From NCBI GenBank assembly GCA_024226555.1, contig JAAELO010000296.1:1-34131 (forward strand): 34,131 bases of DNA. Direction: 5' to 3'. This DNA is from Desulfobacterales bacterium (lineage in GTDB: Bacteria > Desulfobacterota > Desulfobacteria > Desulfobacterales > JAAELO01). Numbering within the stretch: position 1 is the first letter of the stretch; each line of letters begins with the position of its first letter. The notes under the pieces are model-generated. The model was not told the DNA's origin, made no database searches, and was given only the letters and a program-made list of their open reading frames with translations. Below, piece after piece: positions 16,410 through 24,542 of this stretch. The translations under genes were made by a program, and so were the position numbers.

Positions 16410-16413
16410 ATTT

Positions 16414-16815
16414 TCATTTGATTACCTTAAACATCCCAGGTCCATCTGCATCTCGTGCCTTAAAGCCATATGATTCATAATACTTTGACATTCCCTTTGC
16501 TGACATTAGACCAATAAACGATCCTGGTTTCGCATTGCTTTTTATGAATGACATCAACTCTTCCATCAGCTGTTTCCCTATTCCATTTTTCTGAAGTTCC
16601 GGATGGACAATCAAATCCTGAATGTAGTAATAAAGGCCACCATCTCCAACTATACGCCCAATTCCAACAGTATTATTTTTTTCTGTGGCGACTACAGAAA
16701 ACAAAGATTTATCAAGAGCAACTTCGATTGCCTTCTCATCAGTTGGCCACCATCCAACGGAACTTCTCAATTTTTTGTACTCGGAGATTGTTGGTGATCT
16801 ATGTTCAATTTCCAT
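16414..16815 (-). CDS. GNAT-family N-acetyltransferase
   Basis: The protein has 133 residues from the ATG chosen here; a TTG ten codons upstream is possible but has no clear ribosome-binding site. The GNAT fold is recognisable. Motif A reads LYYYIQDLIVHPELQKNGIGKQLMEEL, with the acetyl-CoA pyrophosphate loop QKNGIG. Motif B ends in KYYESYGFKAR. Such enzymes transfer acetyl from acetyl-CoA to an amine, but the acceptor is not deducible. The opening EHRSPTISEYKKLRSSVGW is typical of a widespread small cytoplasmic branch. It is monocistronic and followed by a short terminator. Confidence 0.88.
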   Translation of the reverse strand: MEIEHRSPTISEYKKLRSSVGWWPTDEKAIEVALDKSLFSVVATEKNNTVGIGRIVGDGGLYYYIQDLIVHPELQKNGIGKQLMEELMSFIKSNAKPGSFIGLMSAKGMSKYYESYGFKARDADGPGMFKVIK

Positions 16816-16876
16816 CAAATGGTTCCAATTTTCAGATGATCTCAAGTTGGTTTTTCGTTTTTTATAAAATTAATAT

Positions 16877-16985
16877 ATAGGGCATCAAGTTTGCTGCATA
16901 TGCAAGGCGTCGAGCTGCGAAGCTGTATGTATTTTATACCGATAGTGGGTCGCAACGTAGCATAATCGATGCTCCATGATATTAG
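16877..16985. other. GC-richer intergenic segment with short palindromes
   Basis: Between the GNAT and nitroreductase genes the composition rises sharply. Visible dyads are TTGCTGCATATGCAA-like, AGCTGCGAAGCT and AGCATAATCGATGCT. It resembles a dispersed intergenic repeat rather than a gene, but no second copy lies in this window. Confidence 0.35.
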
Positions 16986-16991
16986 TAGTTC

Positions 16992-17537
16992 TTAAAAGCT
17001 ATTGTGATGTGTGAACTCTTCTATGGACTTTCTCTCTGGAGACGTCCCTTTATGGTCTGGAAAACCAACTGGAATTAGTGTCACAAGCTCATACCCTTCT
17101 GGAAGATTAATAACTTCACCAGCTTTCTCATGATCAAACCATCCAACTACAACTGTTCCAAGACCTGTTGCATGTGCCTGATTGCAAAGGTTCTGTGTTG
17201 CCAGTCCAAGATCATACATAAACCAGTCCTTACCAAACTTAGATCCAAAGTCCTTCCCTATTTTACCTGATACTCCAACTTTTCCGCAAAGAGCTATTAT
17301 AATAGGAGCTGTAACAATTGCTTTAAATCCTGGGTTTATACTTGGAACAGTCTTTTGAATTTTCTCTTTAACGCTTTGATCCTGTATCAACACAAGTTCC
17401 CAGCACTGATTATTATGCCACGACTGTGTGCATTGAACTGCTTCTAAAAGCTCATTAAGTTTTTCTTCAGGGATTTCATCTGTTTTGTATTTTCTAATAG
17501 ATCTTCTGTCTTTCAATATCTCAACAAACTGTTCCAT
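16992..17537 (-). CDS. Nitroreductase-family flavoprotein
   Basis: This 181-residue protein starts at an ATG after GGGAGG. It has the FMN-dependent nitroreductase fold. The N-terminal LKDRRSIRKYKTDEIP supplies the phosphate-binding Arg residues. The SWHNNQCWELVLIQD and CNQAHATGLGTVVVGWFDH segments are the usual core. The C-terminal PVGFPDHKGTSPERKSIEEF matches the family ending. Such enzymes use NAD(P)H to reduce nitroaromatics, quinones or other electron-poor substrates in the cytoplasm as dimers. Its promoter and neighbours do not reveal a substrate. Confidence 0.92.
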   Translation of the reverse strand: MEQFVEILKDRRSIRKYKTDEIPEEKLNELLEAVQCTQSWHNNQCWELVLIQDQSVKEKIQKTVPSINPGFKAIVTAPIIIALCGKVGVSGKIGKDFGSKFGKDWFMYDLGLATQNLCNQAHATGLGTVVVGWFDHEKAGEVINLPEGYELVTLIPVGFPDHKGTSPERKSIEEFTHHNSF

Positions 17538-17593
17538 TGTTCCTCCCGTTTCAAATCAATATAGGTTGGTAATCTTTGAATTTTTTCTTTGAA

Positions 17594-17623
17594 AGTATCT
17601 TATCTGTAACCAGTATTTGTCAA
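17594..17623 (-). promoter_or_regulatory. Predicted promoter of the nitroreductase gene
   Basis: On the minus strand a perfect TTGACA is followed after 18 bases by GATACT, about 60 bp before the start codon. Confidence 0.45.
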
Positions 17624-17831
17624 GGTAAATCACAGCTTGCAAAAGAAAGGGATTTAAATCGGTAAATATCGAAATATGTGAATAATATCCTATATTTATG
17701 GACATATCTTTTGTTTTATGATATTTCTATAATTAACTAAAACAAACCTAATACCTTATCTAAATAATTTTAATTTATATAAATATAACGAAGAATGCTG
17801 TAAAAATTGTACAATTGAAGTTTATTAACCC

Positions 17832-17860
17832 TTGCACGTGATAAATTCGGGTGTTATAAA
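17832..17860 (+). promoter_or_regulatory. Predicted promoter of the helicase gene
   Basis: TTGCAC, 17 bases, then TATAAA is a strong sigma-70-type match. Transcription would start near 17867, which rules out the in-frame TTG at 17832 as the start codon and supports the ATG at 17913. Confidence 0.6.
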
Positions 17861-17912
17861 CCTTCAGAATTTCTCTGTTTTATATTTTAACTCAATTTCC
17901 AAAAAAGGTTTT

Positions 17913-20030
17913 ATGTACCATTCAAGAAAGAAAAAATCCTACAAGGGGTCAGGCAGGAAACGAAAGCGGTTTATGATAAAGATGAACCCGCAGGTTGATC
18001 CCACAGTCAGCAAGATGTTCACACAGATAGGCGTTCCCGTAGCTTCTGTATTTAAACCAGATAAATTCCAGCTTGATGCAGTTTCTGCCATAAAAAAATC
18101 TGATTGTCTGGTAATGGCTCCTACCGGGTCGGGAAAAACATGGATCGCAGAGGAATCTATACAGCATTTTTTAAAACTTGGTCATAAAATATGGTATGGT
18201 ACTCCTTTGAAAGCCTTAACAAATACAATATATGCAAATTTTAAAAAGAGATTTGGCGAAGAAAATGTTGGTATTTTAACAGGTGACAGAAAAGAGAACA
18301 GAGATGCTCCTTTAGTTATAGGAACAACAGAAATTCTTAGGAATCAGCTCTATGATTCAATGCACAAAGGTACTGATCTTAAAACAGATTTCGTTATACT
18401 TGACGAAGCTCATTTTTTAGGCGATGAAGACAGGGGTGTTGTTTGGGAAGAAATAATGATCTATCTCCCTCCGAGAATCCCACTTTTAATGCTTTCAGCA
18501 ACAATAGGAAATGGTGAGCAGATAGCATCATGGCTACATTCAATCCGTGGCAAAGAGTGCGTTATAATTAATGAGGAAACAAGGCCGGTTCCGTTGTACC
18601 CTCTTTTTTTAAATCCACTGGGAACCTTATATCCTCTTATTGCTAAATCAACTAAGAAGAATAAAACCATGCTCCACAAAAAAGTTGTGGAACATATCAC
18701 GAAAAAGGATGCACCTCAACTTTCTCAAATGAGAGGGATGCCACCAATCGGTGAGATTATGAAAGTCCTCCACAGATTTAACCTTCTTCCTGCTATCTTT
18801 TTTTTGAAATCAAGAGCAGATTGCGATAAAGCTGTTGAACTTTGCAATAGTGAGATTCTTACTAAAGATCTGGATAGAAAAGCTAAATTAAATGAAAGAA
18901 TAGCTGAACTTGTAAAAAATTCTCCACATATGGCAAAGCACAAGCAGTTGTGGATTTTAGAAAACCTTGCTGTGGGTTCACATCACAGTGGTCAACTTCC
19001 AATATGGAAAATCATTATTGAAACCTTGATGTCTGAGGGACTTTTGGATGCTATATTTGCGACATCGACAGTTGCTGCGGGTGTAAATTTTCCGGCAAGA
19101 ACAGTTGTCATCTTTAATTCAGACAGATTCAACGGTATTGAGTTTGCACCCCTGGACTCAAGTCAATTAAGACAGATGACAGGTAGAGCCGGAAGAAGAG
19201 GCATGGATAATATTGGCTTTGCTGTCAATATTCCTGGAAAATTCCTGGACGTCAGGATGATTGCAAAGCTTATAAATGCACCATCAACAAATGTTAATAG
19301 CCAAATTAATATAAATTTTTCAATGGTTCTGAACCTGTTACTATCTCATAAACCTGAACAGATAAAAAAATTATTGGATAATTCTTTTGCTGCTTTTCAA
19401 CTTGCACATGATAAAAAGAAAAGATGGTATAAGAATAGAGATGATAACAGAGAATACCTGTGGAATGATTTTCTTTATCACCTGGATTTTCTTCAGATCG
19501 AAGGATATGTCGATAATATTGGCAATTTAACAGAAGAGGGTGAGTGGACGTCAAAATTAAGAATTGATTCTCCGCTTCTTGTTGCAGAATCTTTAAAAAT
19601 GAATCTTATTCCTAAGGATGACCCGGCTCTTTTAGCTGCAATTATAGCATCATTTGTTAATGAGAGAGAGTTTGATGACGATAAGATAGATAAAAAACAA
19701 GTTCAAAAGAAGCTTTTAACATCTTTCATTCGTATTAAGAGCCAGCTTAAGCCATTTGCTACAGATATGTTTCGAAAAGGTTTCGAAGTTAAACCTCTGT
19801 TTTTAAAACCTGCTATAACCATATACAGTTGGGCAACAAGTACAGACTGGGAAAGAACAGTTAAACAATCAGGTCTTGCTGAAGGTGACCTTGCAAGATT
19901 AATAATGAGGACCGCTGAAAATCTTCGCCATTTTAAGAGTTTAAAGGATAATTTTCCTGAAGTTACTGAAGCTGCTCTTACTTCGGTTGATCTTCTTATG
20001 AAGGAACCTGTTATTTCCTATTATGAATAG
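17913..20030 (+). CDS. Ski2-like superfamily 2 DEAD/DEAH-box helicase
   Basis: The protein has 705 residues from the ATG after AAAAGG. It opens with a very basic stretch (SRKKKSYKGSGRKRKR) likely to contact nucleic acid. The helicase core has motif I APTGSGKT, motif II DEAHFLGDEDRG, motif III SATIGNG, HHSGQLP, motif V ATSTVAAGVNFPAR and motif VI QMTGRAGRRG. The last is characteristic of the Ski2/Mtr4/Hel308 branch. The C-terminal 250 residues are helical and lack the known Hel308 or Mtr4 arch signatures that I can recognise. ATP-dependent RNA or DNA unwinding is expected; the substrate is unknown. It is monocistronic, with its own promoter. Confidence 0.9.
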   Translation: MYHSRKKKSYKGSGRKRKRFMIKMNPQVDPTVSKMFTQIGVPVASVFKPDKFQLDAVSAIKKSDCLVMAPTGSGKTWIAEESIQHFLKLGHKIWYGTPLKALTNTIYANFKKRFGEENVGILTGDRKENRDAPLVIGTTEILRNQLYDSMHKGTDLKTDFVILDEAHFLGDEDRGVVWEEIMIYLPPRIPLLMLSATIGNGEQIASWLHSIRGKECVIINEETRPVPLYPLFLNPLGTLYPLIAKSTKKNKTMLHKKVVEHITKKDAPQLSQMRGMPPIGEIMKVLHRFNLLPAIFFLKSRADCDKAVELCNSEILTKDLDRKAKLNERIAELVKNSPHMAKHKQLWILENLAVGSHHSGQLPIWKIIIETLMSEGLLDAIFATSTVAAGVNFPARTVVIFNSDRFNGIEFAPLDSSQLRQMTGRAGRRGMDNIGFAVNIPGKFLDVRMIAKLINAPSTNVNSQININFSMVLNLLLSHKPEQIKKLLDNSFAAFQLAHDKKKRWYKNRDDNREYLWNDFLYHLDFLQIEGYVDNIGNLTEEGEWTSKLRIDSPLLVAESLKMNLIPKDDPALLAAIIASFVNEREFDDDKIDKKQVQKKLLTSFIRIKSQLKPFATDMFRKGFEVKPLFLKPAITIYSWATSTDWERTVKQSGLAEGDLARLIMRTAENLRHFKSLKDNFPEVTEAALTSVDLLMKEPVISYYE

Positions 20031-20040
20031 ATTTCTATTT

Positions 20041-20056
20041 AGGGAACCTCTAATAA
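20041..20056. mobile_element. Solo MITE terminal repeat
   Basis: AGGGAACCTCTAATAA is a perfect copy of the terminal repeat, 11 bp after the helicase stop. No complementary end is seen before glyQ. Confidence 0.6.
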
Positions 20057-20126
20057 ATCCCAACTCAAATATTTGATTGATACTTTTATAAGATATAAGG
20101 GTGTTAGAAAAATATCGGATTGTTTT

Positions 20127-20138
20127 ACCTAATTAGGT
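20127..20138. promoter_or_regulatory. Perfect 12-bp palindrome upstream of glyQ
   Basis: ACCTAATTAGGT, flanked by TT and GTAA, lies about 165 bp before glyQ. It could be an operator or part of a leader structure. I see no T-box motif, which would also be unusual outside Gram-positive bacteria. Confidence 0.3.
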
Positions 20139-20300
20139 GTAAACGCACGAATTCCGTCCTTATTCTAATATTATTTAAATTATTAATTATTTTAGGTGAA
20201 TAATTTCTTATTTAATGATATTCTTCAAAGTTTAATGCTATTATTACAAGGTCTTTTTATTATGAAGCCCTTTACCTTCAATTATTACTGAGGAATGAAA

Positions 20301-21182
20301 ATGAATTTTCAGGAAATTATACTTTCTTTGCAACACTTCTGGGCAGAGAAAGGTTGTGTACTTATTCAACCAATAGACCTTGAAGTTGGCGCGGGAACTT
20401 TTCATCCAACGACATTATTAAGAGCACTGGGGCCTGAACCATGGAAAGTTGCATATGCTCAACCATGCAGAAGACCAACCGATGGCAGATATGGTGATAA
20501 TCCTATGCGACTTCAACACTACTATCAATATCAGGTTATTATTAAGCCATCTCCTGACAATATTCAGGAACTATACCTTGAAAGCTTAAAGAACCTGGGA
20601 ATCGATTCTCTTGAACATGACATTCGCTTTGTTGAGGATGACTGGGAATCTCCAACATTAGGAGCATCCGGTCTTGGCTGGGAAGTCTGGTTAAATGGAA
20701 TGGAAGTTACTCAGTTTACCTATTTTCAAATGGCTGGAAGTATTGAGCTTTCACCTGTTTCTGTTGAGATCACTTATGGTCTTGAACGTATAGCAATGTA
20801 TCTACAGGAAGTCGATAGTATCTATGACCTAAAGTGGAATGATCAGGTTACATACAGAGAGGTCTATCATCAGCAGGAAGTTGAGCAATCAACTTATAAT
20901 TTTGAGATTGCAAATGTTGATATGCTTCTGGACCTTTTCAATAAATATGAAAATGAAGCTGAAGCCATTTTAAATAAGAACCTTGTTATTCCAGCGTATG
21001 AGTATGGTCTTAAGTGTTCACACACTTTTAACCTTCTTGATGCAAGAGGAGCAATAAGTGTTTCTGAAAGAACGAATTATATTGCCAGAATAAGAAATAT
21101 TGCAAGGGCATGCTCCGCTCTCTATCTAAAACAAAGAGAAGAGATGGGGTTTCCAGCGTTAAATATAATGGATGAGAAATAA
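20301..21182 (+). CDS. glyQ: Glycyl-tRNA synthetase alpha subunit
   Basis: The protein has 293 residues from the second of two close ATGs, the one with GAGG at seven bases. The family sequence is unmistakable: [14 protein letters not shown], then [19 protein letters not shown], then YVQPxRRP-type [15 protein letters not shown]. The alpha subunit carries the class II catalytic site that forms glycyl-adenylate and charges tRNA-Gly in an alpha2beta2 enzyme. Length is normal for the family. glyS follows in the same direction, but a 131-bp MITE fills the gap, starting four bases after this stop codon. Confidence 0.98.
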   Translation: MNFQEIILSLQHFWAEKGCVLIQPIDLEVGAGTFHPTTLLRALGPEPWKVAYAQPCRRPTDGRYGDNPMRLQHYYQYQVIIKPSPDNIQELYLESLKNLGIDSLEHDIRFVEDDWESPTLGASGLGWEVWLNGMEVTQFTYFQMAGSIELSPVSVEITYGLERIAMYLQEVDSIYDLKWNDQVTYREVYHQQEVEQSTYNFEIANVDMLLDLFNKYENEAEAILNKNLVIPAYEYGLKCSHTFNLLDARGAISVSERTNYIARIRNIARACSALYLKQREEMGFPALNIMDEK

Positions 21183-21185
21183 TAA

Positions 21186-21316
21186 AGGGAATCTCTAATA
21201 ATTAGAATTTTGATTGAAATACAAGGCATAAGAAAAAATAACGAGCTGGTTTTACAACAGTTTTTTTTCGAAATAACGCCGTAGTTCGATTAAAAGACAG
21301 TTATTAGAGATTCCCA
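21186..21316 (-). mobile_element. MITE-like element, 131 bp, inserted between glyQ and glyS
   Basis: GGGAATCTCTAATAA and TTATTAGAGATTCCC are exact complements. The interior is the reverse complement of the copy near 14.0 kb. It starts 4 bp after glyQ and ends 21 bp before glyS, so it is transcribed within the operon as a long hairpin. Confidence 0.9.
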
Positions 21317-21337
21317 TAATACAAAAGAGGTTTTGTA

Positions 21338-23416
21338 ATGAATACTCTATTACTTGAAATAGGATCAGAAGAGATACCAGCAGGATATATTATCCCTGCA
21401 TTAAAAGCCCTGCTTGCAAATATTGAAAAACAATTAAAAGATCAAAGAATTTCTCATGGTGAATCAAAATATTATGGAACACCGAAAAGACTTACCATTG
21501 AAATAAAAGATGTTGCAGGGATGCAATCAGCACTAACTTCAGAAGTAACAGGACCTCCTGAAAAAATTGCTTATGATGCTGATGGAAACCTGACAGTACC
21601 CGGAAAGAAATTTGCTGAAAAACTAGGTATTGCTGAAAGTGAGATTGTCTTAAAAGAGACCAAGAAGGGTAAATATCTCTCTGCAATTGTAGAAGAAGAT
21701 GTTTCAGACTCTAAGGATATTCTTGCGAATATACTGCCAGCTGCAATTCTTGCAACTCCATTTCCTAAAACCATGAAATGGGGATCACAGGATGTTTTTT
21801 TTGCAAGACCGATTCGCTCAATATGCGCTATTTTAGGAAGTGATGTTGTTCCTTTTAAGATTGGTGATATTGCAAGTAGTAATAAGATTTATGGACATAG
21901 ATTCATGAGTCCGGACCAAATAGAAGTTACTGATGTTTCAAAATATAGTGATCTTTTAAAAGACGCATTTGTAATAGCAGATATTGAAGAGAGAAAAGCT
22001 CTTGTTGAAACTGCTATTAATGAAAAAGCCAAGAGCATTAATGGAAATATTCTTCCTGATGATGAGCTTGTTGATATCGTTACCAACCTGATTGAGCAAC
22101 CGGAAGTTACTGCCGGAAAATTTGATGATGAGTTTTTAGAACTTCCGGATGAGGTTCTTATTACTACAATGAGGGAACACCAGAAGTATTTTGCAGTTAC
22201 TGATGATAGCGGAAAACTCTTGTCAAATTTTATTGTGGTGAATAATACCAAAGCGAAAGATATGGATCTTGTTTCCAGGGGACATGAAAAAGTTATCAGA
22301 GCAAGGCTTGCTGACGCTCAATTTTTTTACAGAGCTGACCTTGAGAGATCTTTTGACGACTGGATAAAAAGCCTTAAGGGTGTTATGTTCCAGGCAAAGC
22401 TTGGTTCAATGTACGATAAAAGTAAGCGAGTTGCCATACTTGCAAAGTTTATTGCTGAAAAAGTAAAACGATCTGCTGAAGAGACAGAAAATGTAGTAAG
22501 AGCGGCTGAAATATGCAAAGCTGATCTTGTAACATTTGTAGTTGATGAATTTCCTAAGCTTCAGGGTGTAATAGGAAGAATTTATGCAGAGAAAAAGAGT
22601 GAGAATAAAGATGTTTCTACTGCGATCGAAGAACATTACAAACCAGTTCGCTCTGGAGGAGACCTTCCATCAACAATAACAGGTTCAATACTTTCAATAG
22701 CTGATAAAATTGATACTATTTGTGGATGTTTTTCAGTTGGACAGATTCCAACTGGTGCATCCGACCCATATGCATTAAGAAGACAGAGTATTGGTATTAT
22801 CCAGATTATTCAAAAAACCGGTTTAAAGATTTCTTTAAAATCAATTCTGGATGAGAGTACTAAGCTTTACAATATCGAAGGAGATAGTAAAGATAAGATT
22901 GTAACTAATGTTTACTCTTTTATGCAAAGCCGTATTGATCATCTGCTTTCAGAGGATGGTTTTTCAAAAGATATTATTGCTGCAGTTACCAGTGTGTCTG
23001 TTGATATGCTTGATGAAGTAAGAAGTAAAGTTGAAGTACTTCAAAAGCTCACTGCAAAAGATGATTTTGAACCACTTGCTGTTGCTTTTAAGAGGGTTGT
23101 GAACATCATAAAGAAAGCCGATTCTCCCGATTCTTTTGATATTGATCAAACTCTATTTGAACATGATTGTGAAACTAATCTTTACATCAAATTTAAAAAT
23201 ATAAGTAGTGAAGTAACTAAAGCGCTTGAAGTTAGTGATTTTGGGACATCTCTTTCACAAATTGCATCATTGAAAGATAGTGTGGATGACTTTTTCGATA
23301 ACGCTATGGTTATGGTAGATGATATGAAAATCAAAAACAACAGGTTAGCTCTTTTAACAAAGATCTCAGACCTGTTTGCTAATATTGCAGACTTTTCAAA
23401 AATTACAACAAAATAA
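21338..23416 (+). CDS. glyS: Glycyl-tRNA synthetase beta subunit
   Basis: This 692-residue protein has the usual family length. It starts MNTLLLEIGSEEIPAGYI, the hallmark of bacterial GlyS, with AGAGG upstream of the ATG. Family blocks include FPKTMKWG, FARPIRS, TTMREHQKYF and the HD-like domain near GGDLPSTITGSILSIADKIDT, then ASDPYALRRQ. The C-terminus is a helical tRNA anticodon-binding domain. It partners GlyQ in charging tRNA-Gly in the cytoplasm. The ribosome-binding site lies just outside the inserted MITE, so translation initiation should be independent of glyQ. A small protein gene follows after 12 bp. Confidence 0.98.
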   Translation: MNTLLLEIGSEEIPAGYIIPALKALLANIEKQLKDQRISHGESKYYGTPKRLTIEIKDVAGMQSALTSEVTGPPEKIAYDADGNLTVPGKKFAEKLGIAESEIVLKETKKGKYLSAIVEEDVSDSKDILANILPAAILATPFPKTMKWGSQDVFFARPIRSICAILGSDVVPFKIGDIASSNKIYGHRFMSPDQIEVTDVSKYSDLLKDAFVIADIEERKALVETAINEKAKSINGNILPDDELVDIVTNLIEQPEVTAGKFDDEFLELPDEVLITTMREHQKYFAVTDDSGKLLSNFIVVNNTKAKDMDLVSRGHEKVIRARLADAQFFYRADLERSFDDWIKSLKGVMFQAKLGSMYDKSKRVAILAKFIAEKVKRSAEETENVVRAAEICKADLVTFVVDEFPKLQGVIGRIYAEKKSENKDVSTAIEEHYKPVRSGGDLPSTITGSILSIADKIDTICGCFSVGQIPTGASDPYALRRQSIGIIQIIQKTGLKISLKSILDESTKLYNIEGDSKDKIVTNVYSFMQSRIDHLLSEDGFSKDIIAAVTSVSVDMLDEVRSKVEVLQKLTAKDDFEPLAVAFKRVVNIIKKADSPDSFDIDQTLFEHDCETNLYIKFKNISSEVTKALEVSDFGTSLSQIASLKDSVDDFFDNAMVMVDDMKIKNNRLALLTKISDLFANIADFSKITTK

Positions 23417-23428
23417 AAGGAGTTAACA

Positions 23429-23689
23429 ATGGCCGGATTTGATCCAGAATTGGATAAAGTTTTAAAAAAATGGAAAAATGAAGAGACCGGGCTTATTTTA
23501 GCTATCCATAAATATGGAGAAGGTGAGCCTAAACTTCAGATAGGTCCAAGAATTCTTAAGAAGAAAGATGGTACAGACAGAGCACCTTCAAAAGCAGGTA
23601 GATTAACTGTTGAAGATGTTTTATGGTTGTATGAAATTATTGATGAAATCAAAGAAGAGATTTCAGACTTAGCCGACCCAATGGGTTAA
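23429..23689 (+). CDS. Small protein, possibly PC4/YdbC-like nucleic-acid-binding
   Basis: This 86-residue protein starts at an ATG after AAAAGGAG, 12 bp from glyS, so it is probably translated from the same mRNA. It is charged, with a central LILAIHKYGEGEPKLQIGPR, then KKKDG, SKAGRLTVEDVLWLYEIID and an acidic tail. The strand-turn-strand followed by a K/R-G-L-T-x-E helix recalls PC4-like single-strand DNA/RNA-binding proteins, but the match is from pattern memory only. Its conserved-looking place behind glyS hints at a translation- or RNA-linked role, which is inference. Confidence 0.6.
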   Translation: MAGFDPELDKVLKKWKNEETGLILAIHKYGEGEPKLQIGPRILKKKDGTDRAPSKAGRLTVEDVLWLYEIIDEIKEEISDLADPMG

Positions 23690-23762
23690 ATTAATAAGAT
23701 TGCGTACCTGTCGGAATTTTGTTCTGGCAGGTAAACTTTCTCTTAAAGAAAATTTCAGAACT

Positions 23763-24461
23763 ATGGATGCTATTTTAAAACCCCTTCCAGGCAAAATAAA
23801 ACTAAATCCAAAAGATCCCGTTATTATGGTTGCAGTCAAGCCAGACCTCGAGCTATTAACCAAATCCTCTGGCTATAATAAAAACAGTTTCAAGCATATC
23901 TATATGAGCAGGTTTTATCATGAAGATGGGAAACCTTCAGTAATAGGCCCTTTTATGGGTGCCCCTTATGCTGTTATGCTTATTGAGAATATTATCTGCT
24001 GGGGTGCAAAAGAGATTGTTTTTTTTGGTTGGTGCGGAGCTATTTCCGAGGATCTTCAAATTGGTGATATTGTAATTCCTGAAGGAGCTTTTTGTGATGA
24101 GGGAACCTCAAAAAATTATATCGCTAATGATTATGTGGAAACTGATTACGAATTAACCGATAAAGTAAGAAATCTGTTTAGTAATAAAAATATCGATTTT
24201 AAAAGCAAAAAAATATGGACTACCGATGGTGTTTTCAGAGAAACTCCTGAAAAAGTTAAAGCTTTTGCTGAAAAGGGAGCCAGCGCTGTTGAAATGGAGT
24301 TATCTGCTCTTCTCACTGTAAGCAATTATAGAGGAATTAAAGCATCAGCGGTATTAATAGTATCAGATGAAATATTCACAGGTACTTATAACCCAGGGCA
24401 TAAAAGTAAAAGGTTTAAAGAAAACAGACAAATAATAGCTGAAACTTTAAACCTTATATAA
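23763..24461 (+). CDS. Nucleoside phosphorylase / nucleosidase-family protein (PNP_UDP_1)
   Basis: The protein has 232 residues from the ATG used here. An alternative TTG at 23700 would add 21 unconserved-looking residues, and neither has a strong ribosome-binding site. The phosphorylase fold is supported by GPFMGAPYAVMLIENI, a strand ending FFGWCGAI, and the late VEMELSALLTVSNYRG and VSDEIFTG segments. The Met-Glu of VEMELSAL is the usual ribose-contacting pair, and the Asp of SDE is the usual purine-contacting residue. It may cleave nucleosides or methylthioadenosine; specificity is not readable. It appears to be the last gene of the glyQ operon and ends at a convergent MITE. Confidence 0.82.
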   Translation: MDAILKPLPGKIKLNPKDPVIMVAVKPDLELLTKSSGYNKNSFKHIYMSRFYHEDGKPSVIGPFMGAPYAVMLIENIICWGAKEIVFFGWCGAISEDLQIGDIVIPEGAFCDEGTSKNYIANDYVETDYELTDKVRNLFSNKNIDFKSKKIWTTDGVFRETPEKVKAFAEKGASAVEMELSALLTVSNYRGIKASAVLIVSDEIFTGTYNPGHKSKRFKENRQIIAETLNLI

Positions 24462-24476
24462 TACACTTCTATATAT

Positions 24477-24534
24477 AGGGAACCTCTAATAATTAGAATT
24501 TTTTCGGTCAAAAAGCAGTTATTAGAGGTTCACT
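24477..24534 (-). mobile_element. MITE-like element, 58 bp, between convergent genes
   Basis: AGGGAACCTCTAATAATTAG and TTATTAGAGGTTCACT fold into a hairpin with one mismatch. Only about 22 bp separate the ends. It occupies most of the gap between the nucleosidase and pyk stops and could terminate both transcripts. Confidence 0.78.
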
Positions 24535-24542
24535 TTAACGAC

